The notes beneath the pieces were generated by a model. That model made no database searches. It saw only the letters and a list, made by a program, of their open reading frames with translations, and was not told the origin of the DNA. From Flavobacteriales bacterium UBA5871 (GTDB lineage Bacteria; Bacteroidota; Bacteroidia; Flavobacteriales_D; Crocinitomicaceae), in NCBI GenBank assembly GCA_002432085.1, contig DJFN01000063.1:19883-25166 (forward strand): a stretch of 5,284 nucleotides of DNA, read 5' to 3'. The translations under genes were made by a program, and so were the position numbers. Below, piece by piece: positions 1 through 4,546 of this stretch (position 1 is the first letter of the stretch; the number at the start of each line of letters is the position of its first letter).

Positions 1-2
1 CA

Positions 3-353
3 ATCGTTGGATTTTTGTGCTATGAAGCCGTGAAGACATATAAAAAGGATCATTTTACGGGGATTCTTTTTGCTGTTTTTGCCTGTCTTCTGCTCGTGCG
101 CAGGGTCGTCTCCTGGTGCTATTCGCAGGCAGCGGTCATACAGCGCAGCAGTATCCGGGACGTGCGGTTTATCAAGGCCATTCCTTACCTGACGCGTTCG
201 CGTGTCGTCATCACGTTCGAAGACGAGACCGGCCGTTTGCAAAAACGCTTTATTCCGCTTCCGGGCTGGCTGAACGAGGGCGACCGCCATACGCAGGAAG
301 TCATGGCTTTACTGGGCAAAGAAGGACTTCTGCCTTTTCAGCGCGTTTCCTGA
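3..353 (+). CDS. Small membrane protein of unknown function, 5'-truncated by the window edge
   Basis: The reading frame is open from the first bases of the window and stops at TGA 351-353, so the true start lies upstream. The TTG at 15 could act as a start, but hydrophobic codons continue before it, so it is probably internal. The visible part has the end of one hydrophobic segment (around IVGFLCY) and then a short charged loop (KTYKKDH). A second membrane helix follows (around FTGILFAVFACLLL), and then a soluble tail of about 75 residues. The tail alternates hydrophobic and polar residues (RVVITFEDETGRLQKRFIPL), suggesting beta strands. A two-helix hairpin followed by a small beta-rich domain resembles small bacterial PH-like membrane proteins, but this is inference only. 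I do not recognise a family. The next gene is 133 nt downstream on the same strand and has its own promoter candidate. Confidence 0.6.
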   Translation: MVGFLCYEAVKTYKKDHFTGILFAVFACLLLVRRVVSWCYSQAAVIQRSSIRDVRFIKAIPYLTRSRVVITFEDETGRLQKRFIPLPGWLNEGDRHTQEVMALLGKEGLLPFQRVS

Positions 354-420
354 AAAATCGAATAGTGATCATGGAAAATGTTGCATGGTGCAGCTCAACG
401 GCAACCTCCCAAAATGAGAG

Positions 421-452
421 TTGCATTATTGTAACTAAAAAACTTATTTTTA
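421..452 (+). promoter_or_regulatory. Candidate Bacteroidota-type promoter for the secreted coiled-coil protein
   Basis: A TTG at 421-423 is followed, after 21 nt, by TATTTTTA at 445-452. The latter matches the Bacteroidota -7 consensus TAnnTTTG at five of six fixed positions. This would start transcription near 459 and give a leader of roughly 28 nt before the ATG at 487. The region is A/T rich, so chance matches are likely. Confidence 0.3.
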
Positions 453-486
453 CGCGACACACCAGATTAAATTTAAAAATCAACTT

Positions 487-1728
487 ATGCTACAAAAAAC
501 CATTTTTCTTCTGCTATTTATCGTTAGTCCGATTTCTATGTTTGCTCAGGACTGGGTGCCTGTGATAAGCGGCTTCGGCTACAATGCGAGTGAATGCACA
601 CTGAAATTCTCTTGTTACGTCAAAAATATCGATGATGATAACGATGCGGAGCCTACGGCATTTAAGATCACTATTTTCAACATTTCCGATAACAGTGAGA
701 TCTTCAGTGCGGACGTCCCGACCGATGAAATTAAAGCCTTGTCGTCTTCGCCATCCAAAAGCTGGACAATTGACTTGCCTGCTCTGGCGGGCTACCGACC
801 GGATGTTTCGTACAAAATAGCGGTTTTGGCAAATACAAATGGAAAATTTGAATTCGATAAAAAAAACAATAGGGTCGAGTCTGCGCAATTCGCTTGCGGA
901 AGTCCTGCTTTGAATAATGCACCGGCTAACCCGGCAGGAGGTTCCGGGAATAACGAAAAAAGTGCCGCTAAGCCGGAAAATCCTGCTGAGGATATGAAAA
1001 ATCTGGCCCAGGATGTGGCTGATATGAAAGCAAGCCGTGATCAGATGATGGCCGATAGTAAAGCTGCTAAGGAACAGGAAAAGCAAACCCTGACTTCGAA
1101 AGTGGAAAACCTCAGACAAAAAGTTGCGAGACGGGTTGCAGAAAGAGATCAGCTTGAAAAAGGAACGAAAGACTGGAGCGATTTGTCGTATGAAGTTGCG
1201 GACCTGGAATATGAATTAAAAATTTCAGAAACAGAACTGGAAAGAGTAACTGACGAGTTGGCCTATGGTCAGGAAGGATTGAGCAAAGCTGAAAAAGAGC
1301 GTTACAAAGCAAAGCTCTCAAAGCTGGAAGCACAACAAAGCGAAAACAGAAAGAACCAGAAAAATGGACTGACTTTCGGTCAGGCTTCTGCTGAAAATGC
1401 CGACGACACAAAAGAAGTGCCGGCAGCAAAAGAGGAAAATAATTCTGCTGAAAAAGAATCAGCGAAATCAGATGAAAAGGAAACGGAGGACAAGGACGAT
1501 AAGGATGCGCGCAAGCTCTACACAGCTGAAGAAATTGCACAGCTGAGCACCTTCGATTTAAAAAAGCTGAAAATGGATTGCAACACCATCATTGGAAAAC
1601 GTAAGCTGAAATTGAAAACCAAAAGTTCTTTTCTGTCACCGGCAGAAAAAACAGCCATTCAAACAGAAATTGACGAATTGACAAAACAAATAGAGCTCGC
1701 TGAAGCTGAATTGACCAAACGCGGCTAA
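487..1728 (+). CDS. Secreted protein with Ig-like N-terminal domain and long Lys/Glu-rich coiled coil
   Basis: This is a 413-residue protein. Residues 1-20 form a classical signal peptide: Lys at 4, a Leu/Phe/Ile-rich core, and SMFA before the cut, leaving Gln21, as is common in Bacteroidota. The ATG at 487 is chosen because it places this signal peptide at the N terminus. Residues about 24-137 look beta-rich (alternating strands, three Cys at 37, 43 and 137) and resemble an Ig-like or CARDB-like fold, which is inference. A Pro/Ala/Gly/Asn linker covers about 138-165. A heptad-like, charged helical stretch follows (about 168-290), then an acidic low-complexity part (about 300-340, rich in Glu, Asp, Lys and Ala), and a final amphipathic helix region (about 346-411). 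There are no catalytic motifs and no C-terminal sorting domain. A periplasmic or surface structural role is possible, but the function is unknown. It ends 55 nt before a bidirectional terminator. Confidence 0.8.
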   Translation: MLQKTIFLLLFIVSPISMFAQDWVPVISGFGYNASECTLKFSCYVKNIDDDNDAEPTAFKITIFNISDNSEIFSADVPTDEIKALSSSPSKSWTIDLPALAGYRPDVSYKIAVLANTNGKFEFDKKNNRVESAQFACGSPALNNAPANPAGGSGNNEKSAAKPENPAEDMKNLAQDVADMKASRDQMMADSKAAKEQEKQTLTSKVENLRQKVARRVAERDQLEKGTKDWSDLSYEVADLEYELKISETELERVTDELAYGQEGLSKAEKERYKAKLSKLEAQQSENRKNQKNGLTFGQASAENADDTKEVPAAKEENNSAEKESAKSDEKETEDKDDKDARKLYTAEEIAQLSTFDLKKLKMDCNTIIGKRKLKLKTKSSFLSPAEKTAIQTEIDELTKQIELAEAELTKRG

Positions 1729-1783
1729 GAAAAACTCGCCGGATTTCCAATTGTTGATCTGGTTCTATTGCGTACAAAAAATA

Positions 1784-1812
1784 AGGAGAGTGAAAGCTCT
1801 CCTATTTTTTTT
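1784..1812 (+). terminator. Bidirectional rho-independent terminator between convergent genes
   Basis: AGGAGAG (1784-1790) pairs perfectly with CTCTCCT (1797-1803). The six intervening bases TGAAAG allow an extra T-G pair closing a GAAA tetraloop. On the + strand a run of eight T follows (1805-1812). On the - strand the stem is followed by a T tract formed by the complement of A1776-1781. It thus serves both the coiled-coil gene ending at 1728 (+) and the DUF1906 gene ending at 1838 (-). Confidence 0.85.
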
Positions 1813-1837
1813 GCCTGATTGCATATACTGATTAATG

Positions 1838-2509
1838 TCAACGCTTCAACCATAACACCGCTCCTCCCTGGTGATCGTCCTGCGTGACATCGCTGTCGAT
1901 GTAGATGCCGTTGACCGGATCTTTGACGTAACCCTGGATCATCTGGTAACCGCGATTGGGAATGTCAGGGACCGTGCTCAACGATTTCCAGTAATGCTGG
2001 AACTTCAGGTTTTGATACAGCTGGTTTCCCGTCAGGATGCAATTCGCGCCCACGTAAATTCCCGGAATGTAGCCTCCGGCGACAACAGCTTCGTACCATG
2101 CGTTGGCGTAATCGATCACGGCCTGGGTGGAAGTTCCGGTTTTTATGCCCTCGAGGTCGCACCAGAGATTCATGCCCTTCGGCAATCCGATGGAAGCAGC
2201 ATTGCCCGCCGCATTGGTGCCGTATTCGCTTCCAAGCTGTGCTGTTGGCGACCAACCCGCGCTCATAACATGCTGCACGGCGCCCAAAGCAAGACCGGCA
2301 TCCAGGATCGCTTCTGCTTCGGCATAAGTGAGGTCGCCCGATTGCTGACCATTGCCCCGCGACAGGTAACGCAGGCAAAAGGAATAACCGGCCTCTTTAA
2401 AAGCGGCGGCTTTTTGAGCGGTTAAAACGGTGTTGGTATCAAATCCTTTCAGGTTGGGGGCAGCCGATTGAATGGTGCCGGGAAGCAAAGGCGCAGAAGT
2501 AGCTGTCAT
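1838..2509 (-). CDS. DUF1906 (Rv2525c-like, glycoside-hydrolase-like) domain protein
   Basis: This is a 223-residue protein covering essentially a single DUF1906 domain, the TIM-barrel family related to GH25-type folds and typified by mycobacterial Rv2525c. Visible hallmarks are KGFDTN (residues 21-26, with Asp24 at the end of strand 1), a 'CLRYLS' strand (45-50), and WCDLEG (116-121, acidic Asp118 and Glu120). Further hallmarks are PGIYVG (149-154), YWKS (173-176) and IDSDVTQ (204-210). Asp24, Asp118 and Glu120 occupy positions where related barrels carry acidic active-site residues. Activity for this family is not well established, so cell-wall or glycan hydrolysis is only inferred. There is no signal peptide: the N terminus (MTATSAPLLPGTIQ) is short and not strongly hydrophobic. 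The in-frame stop at 2528-2530 leaves no upstream start, so the ATG at 2509 is the only reasonable choice. The gene diverges from the CHAP gene across a 220-nt region. Confidence 0.85.
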   Translation of the reverse strand: MTATSAPLLPGTIQSAAPNLKGFDTNTVLTAQKAAAFKEAGYSFCLRYLSRGNGQQSGDLTYAEAEAILDAGLALGAVQHVMSAGWSPTAQLGSEYGTNAAGNAASIGLPKGMNLWCDLEGIKTGTSTQAVIDYANAWYEAVVAGGYIPGIYVGANCILTGNQLYQNLKFQHYWKSLSTVPDIPNRGYQMIQGYVKDPVNGIYIDSDVTQDDHQGGAVLWLKR

Positions 2510-2533
2510 TGTGAATAGTGTTAATGATCAGAG

Positions 2534-2563
2534 CAATAGTAAGCATAATTATTAAAATGCAAA
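2534..2563 (-). promoter_or_regulatory. Candidate promoter for the DUF1906 gene
   Basis: On the minus strand TTTG (2563-2560) is followed after 18 nt by TACTATTG (2541-2534), which matches TAnnTTTG at five of six fixed positions. Initiation would fall near 2527, giving a leader of about 18 nt before the ATG at 2509. This is a pattern match only. Confidence 0.33.
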
Positions 2564-2581
2564 GGGAGCTTATTTCCCTTT
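2561..2581. repeat. Short 7-bp inverted repeat
   Basis: AAAGGGA (2561-2567) is the exact reverse complement of TCCCTTT (2575-2581), with a 7-nt loop. No T tract follows on either strand. It overlaps the proposed -35 side of the DUF1906 promoter, so it might be an operator-like dyad rather than a terminator. Confidence 0.4.
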
Positions 2582-2584
2582 CAA

Positions 2585-2654
2585 CTCACACTCACACTCA
2601 CACTCACACTCCAACTCACACTGAGAGTCGTTTGGGTTGGAGTGTGAGTGTGAG
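2585..2654. repeat. CTCACA hexamer repeat forming a 19-bp perfect inverted repeat
   Basis: CTCACA occurs four times in tandem (2585-2608), and a further CTCACA lies at 2615-2620. The arm CTCACACTCACACTCCAAC (2597-2615) is the exact reverse complement of 2636-2654, leaving a 20-nt loop (2616-2635). The structure lies in the 220-nt divergent intergenic region, upstream of both promoter candidates. It is not followed by a useful T tract on either strand, so it is not a convincing terminator. Possible roles are a protein-binding dyad, a cruciform-forming element, or a remnant of a dispersed repeat family. Confidence 0.85.
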
Positions 2655-2671
2655 AATTGGGTTTTACCGAC

Positions 2672-2700
2672 TTGTCTTTTCGTTGAAATGTCTATATTCA
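2672..2700 (+). promoter_or_regulatory. Candidate promoter for the CHAP-domain gene
   Basis: TTG (2672-2674) and TATATTCA (2693-2700) are separated by 18 nt. The second matches TAnnTTTG at four of six fixed positions. Initiation would fall near 2706, about 24 nt before the ATG at 2730. The match is weak, but the position is right for the gene. Confidence 0.25.
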
Positions 2701-2729
2701 TTCTGCCCAATTCAATAGACCTCCCTTAA

Positions 2730-3323
2730 ATGAAAAAAAGAACCTTCATCATCCTGCTGATTGTGATTGCATTGATTGGTTTTGCTTCCTGGAAATGGAA
2801 GGCGCGACTGTTCAATCTGCACGATCATGAAATCGGGGAAAAGGTCGACAGTCTGAATAATGTGATGGTGTATTACAACGGCCATACCGGTCATGTACTG
2901 GAGCGAAATATGACGGAAGATGGCTACAATCTTGGTCTGAAGTACCAGTGCGTGGAATTCGTAAAACGGTATTACTACGAATACTACAAGCACAAAATGC
3001 CGGAGAGCTACGGCGATGCGAAGGATTTTTTCGATGCTTCGGTGAAAGACGGTGACATCAATAAAGCGCGCAATCTTCGTCAATTCACGAATCCCAGTCA
3101 ATCGAAGCCGGAGATCGGCGACCTGATCATTTTCGATGCCCATTTAGGAAATCCTTACGGCCACGTTGCCATCGTCTCCGATGTCAATGACAATGAAATC
3201 CAGATCATTCAGCAGAATCCCGGTGCCGATGCAAAATCGCGCGTCTGGATCGATGTGGTCATGGAAGGCGAGAAGTTTAAGATCGATAATGGAAGAACGC
3301 TGGGATGGCTGCGAATGATTTAA
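2730..3323 (+). CDS. Membrane-anchored CHAP-domain amidase/peptidase
   Basis: This is a 197-residue protein. Residues 2-24 are a Lys-flanked hydrophobic helix (KKRTFIILLIVIALIGFASWKWK) with no obvious cleavage site, so an N-terminal membrane anchor facing the periplasm is likely. The rest is a CHAP domain (NlpC/P60-like papain fold). The nucleophile motif is YQCVEFVKR with Cys74, followed by GDLIIF (130-135), then YGHVAIVSDV with His145, and finally IIQQNPG (159-165). The YQCVEF motif is especially close to the amidase domain of glutathionylspermidine synthetase/amidase and to phage-type CHAP amidases. The family cleaves peptide or amide bonds, usually in peptidoglycan stem peptides or cross-bridges, or in glutathionylspermidine; the substrate here is unknown. 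An oddity is that the acidic residue usual in the third motif (EQN) is Gln161 here. The gene is monocistronic by appearance, with a terminator candidate just downstream. Confidence 0.85.
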   Translation: MKKRTFIILLIVIALIGFASWKWKARLFNLHDHEIGEKVDSLNNVMVYYNGHTGHVLERNMTEDGYNLGLKYQCVEFVKRYYYEYYKHKMPESYGDAKDFFDASVKDGDINKARNLRQFTNPSQSKPEIGDLIIFDAHLGNPYGHVAIVSDVNDNEIQIIQQNPGADAKSRVWIDVVMEGEKFKIDNGRTLGWLRMI

Positions 3324-3330
3324 CGTTGTT

Positions 3331-3357
3331 CTGCCAATAGAACCTGTGGCGGTTTTT
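3331..3357 (+). terminator. Probable rho-independent terminator after the CHAP gene
   Basis: CTGCCA (3331-3336) pairs with TGGCGG (3347-3352) through six pairs, one of them T-G, around a 10-nt loop. Five T follow directly (3353-3357). It lies 8 nt after the CHAP stop codon. The stem is short, so it may be weak. Confidence 0.5.
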
Positions 3358-3409
3358 GTATATATTGATCGATGCGACCGCAATCAAAGCTCAAAACACC
3401 GAATAACCA

Positions 3410-3898
3410 ATGGAGAACAAAACGACCACAACAGGCAGCACTGACATTTTAGACAACGGTCCTTTTTATCATGGAACAAAAGCCGATTTGCAGGTTGGCG
3501 ATTTGCTGACGGCAGGATTCCGGTCGAATTACCGTTCCGACGTCATCATGAATCATATCTATTTCACGGCTTTGGTTAACGGTGCCGGATTGGCAGCTGC
3601 ACTTGCTAAAGGAGATGGACGCGAACGTGTTTATATTGTCGAGCCGACGGGAAGCTTTGAAAATGATCCGAACGTCACGGACAAAAAATTTCCGGGCAAC
3701 CCGACGCGTTCTTATCGTAGCAGCGAGCCTTTGAAAATTGTCGGCGAAGTAACCAATTGGATAAGATTAACACCCGGGAACTGCAGGTATGGCGTGAAAG
3801 ACTGGCGAAAATGGAGGAGACGAAAGCGGAGATTATTAATTAGACCGGATTTCTTTCGCCCACACAATATTACTTCGATAGCTGCTTTTTTAAATTGA
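3410..3898 (+). CDS. arr: Rifamycin ADP-ribosyltransferase (Arr), C terminus frameshifted
   Basis: Arr transfers ADP-ribose from NAD+ to the C23 hydroxyl of rifamycins and so inactivates them in the cytoplasm. Family hallmarks are clear: FYHGTKADLQVGDLL (19-33), NHIYFTA (48-54), VYIVEPTG (74-81), NDPNVTDKKFPGNPTRSYRS (85-104) and EPLKIVGEVTNW (106-117). The three catalytic residues known from the mycobacterial enzyme (His19, Tyr49, Asp84) map to His21, Tyr51 and Asp86 with identical spacing. After Trp117 the similarity stops. The open frame continues for 45 basic, unrelated residues to a TGA at 3896-3898, giving 162 residues. The expected end is found in another frame (3760-3843), so one base appears to be missing near 3758-3762. 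Restoring it would give a 144-residue protein, normal for Arr. The catalytic core is complete, but loss of the last helix may harm folding. It may be a pseudogene, or the shift may be a sequencing error in a G run. Confidence 0.9.
   Translation: MENKTTTTGSTDILDNGPFYHGTKADLQVGDLLTAGFRSNYRSDVIMNHIYFTALVNGAGLAAALAKGDGRERVYIVEPTGSFENDPNVTDKKFPGNPTRSYRSSEPLKIVGEVTNWIRLTPGNCRYGVKDWRKWRRRKRRLLIRPDFFRPHNITSIAAFLN
3760..3843 (+). other. Displaced original C-terminal end of arr
   Basis: Read from G3760, one base back from the main arr frame, the codons give DKINTRELQVWRERLAKM and then EETKAEIIN, ending at TAG 3841-3843. This charged helix is what Arr proteins normally carry after the 'GEVTxW' strand. 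An extra G in TTGG (3757-3760) would join it to the main frame. The remainder of the extended frame (3844-3898) is therefore probably not ancestral coding sequence. Confidence 0.8.
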
Positions 3899-3920
3899 AT
3901 TGAAAAAAAATCACCCGTTT

Positions 3921-3946
3921 TGTCACAAAAACACCTCCCGCCGGTC
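3921..3946 (+). promoter_or_regulatory. Predicted ECF41-dependent promoter of the CMD-sigma operon
   Basis: TGTCACA at 3921-3927 is a perfect copy of the -35 element reported for ECF41 sigma factors, whose consensus is TGTCACA, 16 nt, CGTC. Here GGTC (3943-3946) follows after 15 nt and matches CGTC at three of four bases. A tract of eight A (3903-3910) just upstream could act as an UP-like element. Initiation would fall near 3953, about 10 nt before the ATG at 3963. The sigma factor encoded two genes on belongs to the matching family, which makes chance less likely. Confidence 0.65.
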
Positions 3947-3962
3947 TTTGGATAAAACGTTT

Positions 3963-4523
3963 ATGGATACTCCTTTTTTGTTACCTATCGAAAAACCGAA
4001 AAGTCTTCTCTGGAAGCTCATCTATTTCATGACCCGCAAACGCTTCGGCAAGGTCATTACACCATTGAAAGTCATGGCTGTCCGGCTTCCTGTCGGCTTC
4101 GGGAAGTTTTCCGGGAAGATCGCCCAGCTGGATAAAAAACTGCAATTGCCGCATGAAACGGTGATGCTCGTCCGCGAACAGGTGGCCCATATCAATGTGT
4201 GCAACTTTTGCATCGATATCGGTCGTGCTTTTACGATCGTTTCGTCGATGAACCAGGAAAAATTCGATGCGCTGAACGAGTACAAGATCAGTCCGTTGTT
4301 TTCAGAGAAAGAAAAAGTGTTGCTGGATTTTGTGACGATGCTTGCCCGTGACCGCAAAATGGAACGCGCGCTTTTCGACAGGCTGGCACAGCATTACGAC
4401 GAGCGTTCGATCTGCGAGATTGTCTGGATCATGGCGACCGAATTTTACTACAACATCGGCAATATCGGACTGAACATTCACTCGGATATGCTTTGCGATA
4501 TCGCCAAAAAAAGAGTCGGATAA
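3963..4523 (+). CDS. Carboxymuconolactone decarboxylase/AhpD-like protein, ECF41 partner
   Basis: This is a 186-residue all-helical protein of the carboxymuconolactone decarboxylase (CMD)/AhpD superfamily. The signature is AHINVCNFCIDIG (75-87), in which Cys80 and Cys83 form the CxxC pair that in AhpD-type proteins reduces peroxides by thiol-disulfide exchange. The His found four residues after the second Cys in AhpD is Gly87 here, and the Glu twelve residues before the first Cys is Met68, so the AhpD proton relay is not kept. The substrate is unknown; a redox or detoxification role is inferred. A longer frame from a TTG at 3900 exists. It is rejected because the predicted ECF41 promoter (3921-3946) would lie inside it, and because residues before the ATG at 3963 look unlike the family. 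The sigma factor gene begins 23 nt after the stop, with no promoter visible between, so the two are probably co-transcribed. Confidence 0.85.
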   Translation: MDTPFLLPIEKPKSLLWKLIYFMTRKRFGKVITPLKVMAVRLPVGFGKFSGKIAQLDKKLQLPHETVMLVREQVAHINVCNFCIDIGRAFTIVSSMNQEKFDALNEYKISPLFSEKEKVLLDFVTMLARDRKMERALFDRLAQHYDERSICEIVWIMATEFYYNIGNIGLNIHSDMLCDIAKKRVG

Positions 4524-4546
4524 TCAAATTTTAGTAGCTTTAATTG

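Noticed and set aside
315..338. Hairpin-like GGCA...GAAG / CTTC...TGCC followed by TTTT, resembling a terminator
   Set aside because: It lies inside the coding end of the first gene, has a two-base bulge and an overly tight loop, and only four T follow.
514..1119. Long minus-strand open frame (201 codons) opposite the coiled-coil gene
   Set aside because: It is a shadow of the real gene: no recognisable domain, odd composition, and the + strand product has a clear signal peptide and coherent architecture.
1634..1640. TGTCACC, near-match to the ECF41 -35 element
   Set aside because: It lies within the coiled-coil coding sequence, mismatches the last base, and no start codon of a gene follows at a suitable distance.
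1871..2425. Plus-strand open frame opposite DUF1906 (184 codons)
   Set aside because: The minus strand encodes a clear DUF1906 protein; the opposite frame has no domain features.
2585..2654. CRISPR array or origin-type iterons
   Set aside because: The 6-bp units are directly adjacent with no spacers, there is no cas gene, and no replication protein gene is nearby.
2518..2718. Plus-strand frame with His-Thr repeats across the intergenic region
   Set aside because: The His-Thr run is simply the CTCACA repeat translated. The frame crosses a hairpin and a divergent promoter region.
3755..3765. Programmed ribosomal frameshift in arr
   Set aside because: No slippery heptamer or downstream structure is evident at AATTGGATAAG, and Arr genes are not known to need frameshifting. 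A simple base loss or sequencing error is more likely.
3886..3910. A/T-only inverted repeat (T tract, AATT, AATT, A tract) as terminator for arr
   Set aside because: The stem would contain no G-C pair and has a mismatch, so it would be unstable. The A tract is better seen as part of the downstream promoter region.
3900..3962. N-terminal extension of the CMD protein from a TTG start
   Set aside because: It contains the predicted ECF41 promoter, uses a rare start, and encodes basic residues unlike the family. ATG 3963 fits better.
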